Shown in pieces: positions 34,010 to 42,464 of a DNA stretch of 64,000 bases (positions are counted from its first letter, which is position 1; every line of letters starts with the position of its first letter). The translations under genes were made by a program, and so were the position numbers. The DNA comes from an uncultured Victivallales bacterium. Its GTDB lineage: Bacteria; Verrucomicrobiota; Lentisphaeria; Victivallales; UBA1829. The DNA lies in assembly GCA_934644965.1 (NCBI GenBank), contig CAKUDG010000001.1:62001-126000 (forward strand), read 5' to 3'. The notes under the pieces were generated by a model that was given only the letters and a program-made list of their open reading frames with translations, was not told the DNA's origin and did no database searches.

Positions 34010-35044
34010 TCACATTCTGATGAGACAGCGTCCTGCAATTTTCCCGGATTTCAGATCCTCCAATGCCGAATTGATCTCCTGAAGCGGATATTCAGCGGAA
34101 ATCAGGGAATCGAGCTCCAGAATGCCGGCGCGATACAATTTGATATAGCGGGGAATGTCTTCCTGCGGAAGCGTCTCTCCGCCGAAGGAGCCGGTGATTG
34201 ATTTCCCGAAATGAAGGGGAAGAGAATAAATGTGGATATCGTCTCCCTGTCTGGGGACGCCGACAAGCACAACCCTGCCATGGGGCCCGACCGCGGCATA
34301 TCCGGAGGAGATCACATCCGGGTTGCCAGTGTTGTCAATGAAAACATCCGGATACGGATCGGCGATTTTTCTGATCGCGGCGAAGGCGTCTTCCTTGTCT
34401 GCATTGACAAGATGAGTCGCGCCGAAACGGGCTGCCAGTTCCAGACGGTTGTCAAAAAGATCGACCGCGATCACCGGCCATGCGCCGGCCAGCCTGGCGC
34501 CCTGCACGATGTTCAGCCCGACTCCGCCGGCGCCGAAAACCACCACACTTTCCCCGATCCTTATTTTTGCGTTGTTGCAGACAACGCCTAGCCCGGTGGT
34601 GACGGCACAGCCGAACATGGGGGCAATGCGAAGGTTGAAATCTTCCGGCAGTTTCGTCAGGCGATTTTCCGAGACCACGGAATATTCACTGAACGTTGTC
34701 ACGCAACCAGCATTCACCGTACGCCCCTCCCAGAGAAATTTTGCCGGGAGCGCATCTATTCCAAGCCCCTTTTTCCAATGCATGACGACCTTATCCCCGG
34801 GCGAGACATAGCGGACCCCTGGCCCGATTTCAAGCACTTCCGCGGCGCCCTCGTGTCCGAGCAGATGCGGCAGATACTTGTCAGGCCCTTTTTTGCCGGC
34901 AATTTCCCCCAGCTGCGAACCGCAGACTCCGCTGTAAAAGATTTTGACAAGCACCTGCCCCGCATCCAGAGACCCGCTCAAAGATATTTCCGAAAGAAGC
35001 AGCGGACGATTCAGCTCTGTCAGAATTGCAGCTTTGAATTTCAT
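34010..35044 (-). CDS. Zinc-type alcohol dehydrogenase family protein
   Basis: A 344-residue medium-chain dehydrogenase. Catalytic-zinc region VCGSQLGEIAG and GHEGAAEVLEIGPGV (the GHE motif); nucleotide-binding VVVFGAGGVGLNIVQGARLAG with the acidic residue at the end of the next strand (VIAVDLFD), indicating NAD+ preference. The structural-zinc lobe with four cysteines is absent, as in some sugar-alcohol dehydrogenases. It would oxidise or reduce a hydroxyl/keto group on the sugar made by this operon. Last gene of the operon; start overlaps the preceding stop (ATGA) with GGGAGAA upstream. Confidence 0.88.
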   Translation of the reverse strand: MKFKAAILTELNRPLLLSEISLSGSLDAGQVLVKIFYSGVCGSQLGEIAGKKGPDKYLPHLLGHEGAAEVLEIGPGVRYVSPGDKVVMHWKKGLGIDALPAKFLWEGRTVNAGCVTTFSEYSVVSENRLTKLPEDFNLRIAPMFGCAVTTGLGVVCNNAKIRIGESVVVFGAGGVGLNIVQGARLAGAWPVIAVDLFDNRLELAARFGATHLVNADKEDAFAAIRKIADPYPDVFIDNTGNPDVISSGYAAVGPHGRVVLVGVPRQGDDIHIYSLPLHFGKSITGSFGGETLPQEDIPRYIKLYRAGILELDSLISAEYPLQEINSALEDLKSGKIAGRCLIRM

Positions 35045-35955
35045 GACGGCACCATTCTCCCTTGTTCGCAGTAGCATTCCGCCAGGTTTTCCATCGGCAG
35101 AAAAACATAGTTCAGTTCCGCGTTTAACTTATCATGATTCAGCCAGCTTTTCAATGGTCTAGCGTCGTGGAAGGCAAACTCCTCCAGGTCTTTTTCTTCC
35201 GACAGAGCATCCGGATTTTTCCCGGGGAAACGCCGCTTCAGGAAAATCCCGAACAGTTCCTTCCTCGTCAAATGTTCCGGACCGCAGACATGATAGATCC
35301 CATGACAGCGTTTTTCCAGCAGGCGCAGAATCACTTCCGCCGAATCCGCTGCGTCTGTCGGAGAAATCTCCATGCCGCGGATATGCCGGATCGTCTCCCC
35401 GCGCAGCAGCTGGTTTTCCCACTGCGTAAAAAGATTTGCGGGCGACCGTTCCCGGCAGAGCTGTTTGGAAAGACGCACTATCAGCGCTTCCGGAAGCTCC
35501 TTCAGCATCCACTGCTCCACAAGCACCTTCTGACGGCCGTATTCATTTACCGGATTCACCGCATCCGTTTCCGTATAGGCCCCCCGCTTCCCGTCAAAAA
35601 CGTGATCCGAAGAAAGAAAACAGACCCGGTACCCCGCCTCGGAAAGACGAAGCGCCAGTTCACGCGTCCTGATCACATTCAATTCATAACTCTCCGGCTC
35701 GGTACGGCAGAGGTCTATTCTGGAACATGCCGAACAGAGAACCGCGCAGGAAGGCACAGAGCTCTTTTCCCGGAAAGGTGCAGGCAGATCCTGAAAAGAA
35801 TCACGCAGCATGTCAAATACCGCGCAATCCGCTCCGGGTACACTCCGGTGCACGGTTCCAAGCAGCTCTGGAATCCGTGCCCCCCCCCTCTTCGCCGCGG
35901 AGAGAATGCGTGAACCGAGAAATCCGCCCGCACCCACAACCAGAAGACGTTCCAT
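35041..35955 (-). CDS. RmlD-like NAD(P)-dependent sugar reductase/epimerase
   Basis: A 304-residue extended short-chain dehydrogenase, closest in look to dTDP-4-dehydrorhamnose reductase: GAGGFLGSRILSAA, the 'CSACSRIDLCRTEPESYELNV' region (family: AAYT.VD..E.......N), FLSSDHVFDGKRGAYTE and active-site YGRQK (Tyr-x3-Lys), followed by LIVRLSKQL. It reduces or epimerises a nucleotide- or phospho-sugar in the cytoplasm. ATG at 35955 follows GGAGG by eight bases. A run of nine G (35880-35888) lies inside codons 23-26, in frame here but a potential slippage site. Seventeen bases after the small ORF, ATGA-coupled to the dehydrogenase. Confidence 0.82.
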   Translation of the reverse strand: MERLLVVGAGGFLGSRILSAAKRGGARIPELLGTVHRSVPGADCAVFDMLRDSFQDLPAPFREKSSVPSCAVLCSACSRIDLCRTEPESYELNVIRTRELALRLSEAGYRVCFLSSDHVFDGKRGAYTETDAVNPVNEYGRQKVLVEQWMLKELPEALIVRLSKQLCRERSPANLFTQWENQLLRGETIRHIRGMEISPTDAADSAEVILRLLEKRCHGIYHVCGPEHLTRKELFGIFLKRRFPGKNPDALSEEKDLEEFAFHDARPLKSWLNHDKLNAELNYVFLPMENLAECYCEQGRMVPS

Positions 35956-35972
35956 CCCTTCTCCTCCATGAT

Positions 35973-36224
35973 TCAAAATGATATTCCGCTCATCTCAGCG
36001 AGCCCGTGCAAAGCGTCACAAAACAGGATGCCGGCTCCGGATATATCCATCCGGCGTGTGAAACAACTGTCCGGGCAAGGGGCATCGGGCTGAGAATCGT
36101 CCGGGAATCGCCGTTCTCCATGATCCGGGAAGCGGCTTCCCCGCGCCATCCAGGCGCATTGATACAACGCTGGAAGTCTTTTTCTTTGCAGTTTTTCCAG
36201 CGTAAACTTCACCCGGCAATCCAT
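35973..36224 (-). CDS. Small ORF of 83 residues in the sugar operon
   Basis: Not recognised. It is placed 10 bases after the methyltransferase and 17 bases before the RmlD-like gene, and GGGGAGA stands six bases before its ATG, which argues for translation. The product (start MDCRVKFTLEKLQRKRLPAL) is rich in Cys, Arg and Asp and has no membrane segment. The central part reads like out-of-frame sequence, so it may be the remnant of a longer gene. Without it the operon would have an unusual 279-base gap. Confidence 0.4.
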   Translation of the reverse strand: MDCRVKFTLEKLQRKRLPALYQCAWMARGSRFPDHGERRFPDDSQPDAPCPDSCFTRRMDISGAGILFCDALHGLAEMSGISF

Positions 36225-36234
36225 GTTTTCTCCC

Positions 36235-36903
36235 CTATTCAAAAAACAGGAAGGAATAGTCTCCCGTATATCCGGTCTGGCGGAACCACCATTCCCATTC
36301 CTCGGGGGTGCAGAATGCTTCACAGGTGACCTGCCAGTAGAGGAGATTGGCTTTTTCCGTCTCGTTCCGATAGGATTCCACACAGAGGTATTTCTGTTTC
36401 CCGACCCGTTCCATTTCCCGCAGGGCCCTGTCCAGATCGTAATTGTGGAGATTGTGCAGGGTGGTAATGGAGAATACGAAATCGAAGGATTTGTCTTCCC
36501 ATGGCAGATGAGTCGCGTTTCCGAGCGTCAGATACGGGCGGATCGATTCGGGTGCATGCTCCAGGGCATATCCGGAAATATCGATGCCGCGGAGTTCCAG
36601 TTCCGGCATTGCATTATGGAACTCCATGAGCTGGAATCCCTTGCCGCATCCGATATCCAGGATCCGGTCTCCCGGTTTCAGGTGATAATGTTCGATCATC
36701 ATGCGGGCCACGGGGGCCCAGCGCCCGGGGATGTAGCGATAGCCGCCGTAGCAGATCCGGCGGTCGCCGTCCCAGTAATCGTAAGCCCATTTCTTGGCAA
36801 GTTCGGCGGCCTTCGGTTTGGGGAATTCCGGATCGGTCACGCGGGCGATGTAATCGCGTTTTGTCGCTTTATGAAGCGGGGACATAAAGTCAATGTATGC
36901 CAT
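36235..36903 (-). CDS. Class I SAM-dependent methyltransferase
   Basis: A 222-residue Rossmann-fold methyltransferase. SAM motif I ILDIGCGKGFQLMEFH; motif II region LRGIDISGYALEHAPE; acidic post-motif FDFVFSITTLHNL. The N-terminal part (YIDFMSPLHKATKRDYIARV) is typical of a group annotated as methyltransferase type 11 in O-antigen and capsule loci. It may O- or C-methylate the operon's sugar product or act on a nucleotide sugar. Start at 36903 fixed by AAAGGAGTC; the longer open frame to 37032 is upstream of it. 64 bases after the APH-type kinase. Confidence 0.88.
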   Translation of the reverse strand: MAYIDFMSPLHKATKRDYIARVTDPEFPKPKAAELAKKWAYDYWDGDRRICYGGYRYIPGRWAPVARMMIEHYHLKPGDRILDIGCGKGFQLMEFHNAMPELELRGIDISGYALEHAPESIRPYLTLGNATHLPWEDKSFDFVFSITTLHNLHNYDLDRALREMERVGKQKYLCVESYRNETEKANLLYWQVTCEAFCTPEEWEWWFRQTGYTGDYSFLFFE

Positions 36904-36967
36904 GGATGACTCCTTTCTTTCATCTTTTTGAACAATATGCGGCAATATGCCGTGATAAGACTCCGAT

Positions 36968-37999
36968 TCAGGAGACGCTCTCTTCTCCCGCAATCCTCTG
37001 TACTCTGCCGGAATCCCCCGGGTCGGAATCATGCCGTCGACTCAGCGGATTTTCATAATATTTCCGCGCCCTTGCAAGCAAATTCGGCACGGGAATCCCG
37101 TCCGTACCGGAAAAAACGCGATTCCTCGCACGGGAGGGGAGCAGTTCATTCAAGAGGATGCAGCTCCACTTGATACGGTGAAGATTCAGCAGGACTCTCA
37201 AACGCTTTTTCAGCAGAGCCGCATCCGGCAGTATGCCGGACATTTCCTCCAGAAACACATCCAGGAACGAGACCGGAACCGGATCATCCGGCTGGCAGAA
37301 GAAATCGCAGATGAGTTTTGCCGGGTCGTCCCATCCCGCATATTCAAAATCAAGAAAGAGAAACTGTCCGGAAGAAAGCCGCAGAATGTTATGAAAGCCG
37401 AAATCCGAGGGCGAGACTATCTGCATGCGGTCCGGATTTTCCGGCAGGAAGAAACTCTCTTCTTCCAGAACGGCAAAGTCATGTTTCAACTGTTCCAGGA
37501 AGAGGACAAGGGAAGGATGCTTCCCGTCTGAAACGGCTTCGGAGGAAATCAGGGACTCCAGTCTCCGCGCGACACCTTTGAAATGATCCTGATTGCACCG
37601 GCAGGAATCCGCCGCCGGAAGGAGCGCTGGGGGAGAGGGGGCGCTGTTCAGATCCCGGATCCATCGGGCGGCTTCCGAAACCTCTCTCTCTGTGACGTTC
37701 CCGCGGAACGGTTCGCCTTCCACAAATTCAGTCACCAGAAAATTCCGCCCGGGATCGGCAAGCAGCAAACGCGGTGTCCTGCCCGGAGTCACAAGATTGG
37801 AATAACGAAGGAAATCCGTTTCATGTTCTAAATTACGGCGTTCTGCAACTGTTTCAGGAAGAAAGAACTTGACGAAAAATCTCCGTCCCCCGGAATCCAG
37901 AAGGAAAGCACGGTTGTTCCTCCCGCCCGCCAGCTGGCGGAATGTAAAGGGCGGCTTTCCGCCGAGCTTCAGAAGTATCTCACACAAAATGTTGTACAT
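36968..37999 (-). CDS. APH-type phosphotransferase
   Basis: A 343-residue kinase of the aminoglycoside/choline phosphotransferase superfamily. Seen: FRQLAGGRNNRAFLL (G loop), FFVKFF (ATP-binding Lys), FLVTEFVEGEPF (hinge), SPSDFGFHNILRLSSGQ (catalytic loop, with SDFGFHN in place of HGDLHPGN: Asp and Asn retained) and FLFLDFEYAGWDDPAKLICDF (metal-binding DFE). Family members phosphorylate small hydroxyl compounds, choline or sugars. In this operon a sugar or polyol kinase is likely; it would stand where HddA-type kinases act in heptose pathways, but it is unrelated to them. Its start lies 20 bases inside the end of the HAD gene. Confidence 0.85.
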   Translation of the reverse strand: MYNILCEILLKLGGKPPFTFRQLAGGRNNRAFLLDSGGRRFFVKFFLPETVAERRNLEHETDFLRYSNLVTPGRTPRLLLADPGRNFLVTEFVEGEPFRGNVTEREVSEAARWIRDLNSAPSPPALLPAADSCRCNQDHFKGVARRLESLISSEAVSDGKHPSLVLFLEQLKHDFAVLEEESFFLPENPDRMQIVSPSDFGFHNILRLSSGQFLFLDFEYAGWDDPAKLICDFFCQPDDPVPVSFLDVFLEEMSGILPDAALLKKRLRVLLNLHRIKWSCILLNELLPSRARNRVFSGTDGIPVPNLLARARKYYENPLSRRHDSDPGDSGRVQRIAGEESVS

Positions 38000-38585
38000 C
38001 GTGCAGGAGCTCCCTTTGCACTGCCTTCCAGTCCTCACAGGGAATGACATGGTTTTCCGGAGCGTTCTTCTTCTCAGCCCCCAGGAGCAGTTTCTTCACT
38101 GATGAAGGGAAAGCGGGGTCAGCAAAGACCTCAGGCAGATCGTCCACAAAATGCGTGCATGCGCAGGCGGTCAGGCACTGTATCTTCTCCTCCTGTCCGG
38201 GACAGAAAAAAACCCGGTCTCCGGAGATGGGAAGGCGGGAATCCGCAATGAATTTCCGCGCCGATTCATGCAGATCGTAGCGTATCCCCTTTTTTGCATA
38301 ACGCGTTTTGTGGCTGATGATGTAGCAGCTGACACCGAATTCGCTCAGCATCCGGAAACACTCCATGACTCCAGGAAAGAGCCGGGCGCAGTCCATCATG
38401 GATCCGTAGACTTCTCCCTGGAGGGCCGTCCATTCATCGAAAAGACCTTTCCGGTGCATTTCATCACGGATATCGTTTTTCGCCCTGGAAAATCCGGACG
38501 GGATGTAGCCGTGACGCAATGCGGCGCGGGAAAAGACATCTCCGTAAAAAACGATGGTATTGTCAAAATCGAATCCGACGATCAT
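37980..38585 (-). CDS. HAD-superfamily phosphatase-like protein
   Basis: A 201-residue HAD protein. Motif I GFDFDNTI (nucleophile Asp plus Asp+2), motif II YIISHKTRYAK (Ser), a Lys-containing motif III region (CPGQEEKIQC) and motif IV THFVDDLPEVF (DD). Such proteins dephosphorylate sugar phosphates or act as nucleotidases. Length and motif I fit a small cap-less or C1-cap HAD rather than GmhB. Start overlaps the transketolase stop (ATGA), and the kinase gene begins inside its 3' end, so it is translated as part of the set. Substrate inferred to be a sugar phosphate intermediate. Confidence 0.85.
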   Translation of the reverse strand: MIVGFDFDNTIVFYGDVFSRAALRHGYIPSGFSRAKNDIRDEMHRKGLFDEWTALQGEVYGSMMDCARLFPGVMECFRMLSEFGVSCYIISHKTRYAKKGIRYDLHESARKFIADSRLPISGDRVFFCPGQEEKIQCLTACACTHFVDDLPEVFADPAFPSSVKKLLLGAEKKNAPENHVIPCEDWKAVQRELLHDVQHFV

Positions 38586-39481
38586 AAGAACTCTCTGATT
38601 CTTCTGGTCTGGCCGGCGGCATCAATCCCCGCGGCGGCCCAGGCCTCTGAGGCGGAAATGGAATTCATGAGAAAACGATCCGGAGTCCCGATGACAAGCA
38701 TTTTCTGCGCCGCAGCGTGTTTTGCGAAAAACTCCAGAACGGCCGAGCCGAATCCGCCCAGGACGGAATGCTCTTCCACAGTGACAATCGCCCTGCCTGC
38801 GGAAGCCAGGCGCAGCAGCAGCTCCTCGTCAAGCGGTTTCACGCTCGGGCAGCTCCAGAGCTCGGCATCCAGGCTTTCCGCAGCCTTGCACGCCTCAGAC
38901 GTGATGACGCCGCTGCTGAGAAGGACCGGACCGTTTCCATCTCGAAGTTTCCATGCCTTCCCGATTTTCAAATCCGGCTCCGAAGAATGAATCAGCGGTT
39001 CATTCTTTTTCCCGAAGCGGAGATAAACGGGGCCGTCGAGTTTGATTGCCTCTCGCAGAAGGGCGGCCAGTTCAAACGCATCGGCGGGATTGAGCACCGT
39101 CATATTCGGCAGGGTCCGCATCAGAGCCAGGTCCTCAAGGGAATGATGGGTCGGGTTCAAGGGCGCATAGGAGAGTCCCGCCCCGACTCCCGCCACGATA
39201 ACAGGAAGATTCTGAGCGCAGACATCCAGACGGATCTGCTCATAGCAGCGGTAAGAATTGAAGGCCGCAATCGTATAAGTGACCGGATGGAATCCGTTCA
39301 TGGCCATTCCCGCCGCGACACCCGTCATCGTAGCTTCCGCAATGCCGCAGTTGATGAAGCGCTCCGGGAAGGCGGCTTTGAACGAGTCAAACAGGCGGTT
39401 CCCGATATCCCCCGTGAGCAGAACCAGTTCCGGATGGGATCCCGCCAGTTCCAGAAGAGTCTTGGCAAACATGTTCCTCAT
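38582..39481 (-). CDS. Transketolase, C-terminal subunit
   Basis: A 299-residue protein holding the pyrimidine-binding (PYR) and C-terminal domains of transketolase: LLTGDIGNRLFDSFKAAFPERFINCGIAEATMTGVAAGMA, where the conserved Glu activates TPP; then NPADAFELAALLREA and GPVYLRFGKK. Split transketolases with separate N and C subunits are common in secondary and surface-polysaccharide operons. They move two-carbon units between sugar phosphates, for example to give sedoheptulose 7-phosphate, a substrate for the SIS-type isomerase encoded upstream. ATGA overlaps with both neighbours show translational coupling. Confidence 0.93.
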   Translation of the reverse strand: MRNMFAKTLLELAGSHPELVLLTGDIGNRLFDSFKAAFPERFINCGIAEATMTGVAAGMAMNGFHPVTYTIAAFNSYRCYEQIRLDVCAQNLPVIVAGVGAGLSYAPLNPTHHSLEDLALMRTLPNMTVLNPADAFELAALLREAIKLDGPVYLRFGKKNEPLIHSSEPDLKIGKAWKLRDGNGPVLLSSGVITSEACKAAESLDAELWSCPSVKPLDEELLLRLASAGRAIVTVEEHSVLGGFGSAVLEFFAKHAAAQKMLVIGTPDRFLMNSISASEAWAAAGIDAAGQTRRIREFL

Positions 39482-40275
39482 GACACACCCAACTGATGCA
39501 AGGCGTTTTCCAGTTCCTCTTTACGGAGGATCCGGTAATGCCAGTTATTGTCGTCTTCCATAAAATCCACACCGTGTCCTTTGACGGTATCCGCAATCAC
39601 GGCAAGGGGTTTTGCACCCTGGCGGCTCAATGCGTTTTCCAGAGCGCTCAGGTCATGGCCGTCAACGCGGACGGCATCCCATCCGAATGCGCTGAATTTC
39701 CGGTCGATCGGTTCCATATCGGTGATCTCGGAGGTACGTCCGGTGGCCTGCCAGCGGTTTGCGTCTACGATCACGCAGAGTCGGTCCAGTTTTCTTGCCG
39801 CGGCAAAGGCAGCTGCTTCCCAGACGGATCCTTCATTCAGTTCTCCGTCCCCCATCAGGACAAAAGTGCGGAAATGCTGTTTCTTCAGACGGGCGGCCAG
39901 CAGGATGCCCGATGCGATTGCCAGCGCATGCCCCAGTGAACCGGCGGTGTTTTCAATGCCCGGAAGAGCGCCGCGGACCGGATGCTCGTCCACACCGCCC
40001 CGGCACGCCTGGAGGAAGGCCTGTTCCTGCGGGAAGAATCCACGCAGTGCCAAAACGCTGTAAAGCGCTGTGGCGCCATGTCCCTTGCTGAGAAGGAAAC
40101 GGTCCCGGTCCGGCCAGTCCGGACGGGCGGGATCGATCCTCATAATGCGGAAATAAAGAACGCTCAGGAGATCTGCGCAGGAAAGGGATGTCCCGAGATG
40201 CGCGATCCGGCTGCGGCATGAGACTCTGCAAATGAGTCCATGCAGTTCAGCAGATATTTTTTCCAGTTCCGTCAT
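39478..40275 (-). CDS. Transketolase, N-terminal subunit
   Basis: A 265-residue protein with the TPP/PP domain: HLGTSLSCADLLSVLYF, DRFLLSKGHGATALYSVLA, GSLGHALAIASGILLAARL, and the TPP signature GDGELNEGSVWEAAAFAAA with NRWQATGRTSEI. It pairs with the downstream C-terminal subunit to form one active transketolase. ATG at 40275 with ACGGAGACGC upstream is chosen over an in-frame TTG at 40293. A gap of 124 bases to the radical SAM gene upstream could hold an internal promoter; none stands out. Confidence 0.94.
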   Translation of the reverse strand: MTELEKISAELHGLICRVSCRSRIAHLGTSLSCADLLSVLYFRIMRIDPARPDWPDRDRFLLSKGHGATALYSVLALRGFFPQEQAFLQACRGGVDEHPVRGALPGIENTAGSLGHALAIASGILLAARLKKQHFRTFVLMGDGELNEGSVWEAAAFAAARKLDRLCVIVDANRWQATGRTSEITDMEPIDRKFSAFGWDAVRVDGHDLSALENALSRQGAKPLAVIADTVKGHGVDFMEDDNNWHYRILRKEELENALHQLGVS

Positions 40276-40399
40276 GGATGCGTCTCCGTGCAATTTGCTG
40301 AAAAAGAACGAACAGGGGAAGAAGATGAGCCGGGTGGAGAAGGGGAAAAACTCCTTCCCTGTTCCGGGGAGAATCCTCCTTCTTTTCTTTTTAATAAAT

Positions 40400-41464
40400 T
40401 CAAATGAAATTCACATGTTTCACAGGGTTCTTCAGATCCCACAGATATTTGTTGACCTCGTCCATCCGGCAGTTGATCTTGCAGTTTTCCGGGAGCGGGG
40501 AGCCCAGGAACTTCTCCATGAAACGTTTCCTTTTTTCTCCGTTCCAGATTTCGGTGAACGTCTGTTCATAAATATTGCCGAAGAGATATTCCTTTTCCGT
40601 GAGATGAACCGAACATCCCCAGATATTGCCTCCGGCATCGAGATAGGACCAGAAGGGAAGCGAATAACAGCAGGCATATTCTTTGCGGGCGGAGTCGTGC
40701 CGCTTCATGGCATTCATCCGGAAAATGATTGAAAACTTTTCATTTTCATAGGACTTCAGGCGTTCTTTCAGTGCGGCGCAGTCTTCATAATTGATCTTGA
40801 AATCATGTCTGTTCAGATGATGCGGCATGTAAGGCTTGATGACATAATAATCCAGCCCGATTTCACGGACTCTTTCAGCCAGATGCTCCACGGTATCCAG
40901 ATTTTCCTCCAGAAGAACGGTCTGAATTCCGAGAGTGCAGGAGAGCTTCTTTTCCTTCCGATATGCCACAGCATAGCGGAGGTTGTCCAGGACACGGTCG
41001 AAGTCCGCTTCTTTGGCGCGGTGCATTTTTGCATAGCACTCTCTTGTCCCGGCGTTGCAGCTGATTTTGATCCATTCCGAGACGGGAAGGATCCGGTCAA
41101 TTTTTTCCGGAGTCATGAGAACTCCGTTGCTTGTGAACGCGTTGTCGATTCCTGCCTCTCTGGCTGCCGCCGCGATGTCCGCCATGTCGGGATGGAGGAA
41201 GGGTTCGCCTTCCCCGCCATACATCAGGCTTTTCAGTCCGCCGGCAGCGAGTTCCCGAATGATTTCGAGCAAACGGGCCGTCTCCAGTCTGCGGTTCTGA
41301 TACCCCATGTAGTCGAGACTGCAGAAGATGCAGCGGTGATTGCATGCCCCGCTGGGACTGATCTCCATGTAGATCGGGAAAATATTGCGTCCTTCCAGCC
41401 ATGCGGCGACGCGCCGGGGATGATACATCAGTTTATGAGCATCGATTCTGTATTCATCTGCCAT
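40400..41464 (-). CDS. Radical SAM/SPASM protein of the sugar operon
   Basis: A 354-residue radical SAM enzyme: cluster motif in SGACNHRCIFCSLDYMGY (C-x3-C-x2-C), MYGGEGEPFLHPD (GGEP-type), TSNGVLMTPEKI. The C-terminal auxiliary region (CCYSLPFWSYLDAGGNIWGC, then NCKINC) matches SPASM layout, as in PqqE-like and several polysaccharide-locus radical SAM proteins. It could perform epimerisation, deoxygenation or carbon-skeleton rearrangement on a sugar. Located seven bases after the epimerase gene. Its substrate cannot be inferred from sequence; the presence of a radical enzyme marks the sugar as unusual. Confidence 0.9.
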   Translation of the reverse strand: MADEYRIDAHKLMYHPRRVAAWLEGRNIFPIYMEISPSGACNHRCIFCSLDYMGYQNRRLETARLLEIIRELAAGGLKSLMYGGEGEPFLHPDMADIAAAAREAGIDNAFTSNGVLMTPEKIDRILPVSEWIKISCNAGTRECYAKMHRAKEADFDRVLDNLRYAVAYRKEKKLSCTLGIQTVLLEENLDTVEHLAERVREIGLDYYVIKPYMPHHLNRHDFKINYEDCAALKERLKSYENEKFSIIFRMNAMKRHDSARKEYACCYSLPFWSYLDAGGNIWGCSVHLTEKEYLFGNIYEQTFTEIWNGEKRKRFMEKFLGSPLPENCKINCRMDEVNKYLWDLKNPVKHVNFI

Positions 41465-41471
41465 GATTTCT

Positions 41472-42464
41472 TTATTCCTTATGGATATATTCGCAGGGGA
41501 ATTTGTTCAGCTTGGCGAAATTGTCTCTGACCCAGTCAATCGTTTCGGAGATGCCGGTTTCGAGCGGGATCCGGTCCGCCCAGCCGAGAACGGATCTTGC
41601 TTTTTCCGACGAGAGGACATAAGCGTTGTCCTTCCCCGGACGGTCCGGCACATTTTCCACACAGTCTTCGAATTCAGCGCCCAGGGAACTCGCGATCTGT
41701 ACAACCAGATCACGGATGGAAATCTGCCGATCGGTGGAGAAATGGTAAACCTCTCCCGGAACGCCGTCGCACATCGCGCGGAACGTGCCGTCCGCCACAT
41801 CACGGATATGAATGAAAGAGCGGACGGACCGTCCGCCTCCGTGCAGCTGCAGTTTTTTCCCCTGAAGGATCTTCATCGCCGTGAGCGGAATAATCCGGTA
41901 GAGCTGCTGACAGGGGCCGTATACATTCGCGGACCGGGTGAAAACAACCGGGAATCCATAATTCCGGAAAAACGTCATCAGGCTCATATCGACAGCCGCC
42001 TTGGAAACGGCATAGGGCGTACTCGGGTTGTAGCAGTAGTTTTCCGCGAGTTTCTTCTCACAGTTCCCGTAAACCTCCGGAGTGGAGATCTGGACGAATT
42101 TCCTCAGGCATCTCAGTTTTCTGAGCTGATCGTGCAGTCTGACCGGAGAAACCGTGTTCGTCATCAGCCATTGTTCCGGTGCGGACCAGCTCTGCGCCAC
42201 CATCCCCTGTGCGGCAAAATTCACAATATACTCCGGAGCGAAGTCCTGAATGAAGCTCATCAGTTCCGAAAGATTCCTGTTCAGATCGAATTGGCGGAAG
42301 AGGAGCTTTTCACGGCGGGGGTTCCGGCAATACGGGAGAAACAGCGGATCCGCCTCCTCCGAACGGCTGACGGCCGCCACTGTCAATCCCTTTGTCAGAC
42401 AATAATCCGCAAAGTGGGCTCCGGAAAAGGAATTGCTTCCTAAAATCAAAACTTTTCCACTCAT
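41472..42464 (-). CDS. NAD-dependent nucleotide-sugar epimerase/dehydratase
   Basis: A 330-residue extended SDR resembling GDP-mannose 4,6-dehydratase and related epimerases: ILGSNSFSGAHFADYCL (NAD loop), YIVNFAAQGMVAQSW (as in GMD: NLAAQS.V..S), ISTPEVYG, active-site YAVSKAAVDM (Tyr-x3-Lys), FTRSANVYGPCQQ and SVRSFIHIRDVADG. It acts on a nucleotide-activated hexose or heptose. Overlaps the SIS gene by four bases (ATGA). Confidence 0.9.
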   Translation of the reverse strand: MSGKVLILGSNSFSGAHFADYCLTKGLTVAAVSRSEEADPLFLPYCRNPRREKLLFRQFDLNRNLSELMSFIQDFAPEYIVNFAAQGMVAQSWSAPEQWLMTNTVSPVRLHDQLRKLRCLRKFVQISTPEVYGNCEKKLAENYCYNPSTPYAVSKAAVDMSLMTFFRNYGFPVVFTRSANVYGPCQQLYRIIPLTAMKILQGKKLQLHGGGRSVRSFIHIRDVADGTFRAMCDGVPGEVYHFSTDRQISIRDLVVQIASSLGAEFEDCVENVPDRPGKDNAYVLSSEKARSVLGWADRIPLETGISETIDWVRDNFAKLNKFPCEYIHKE

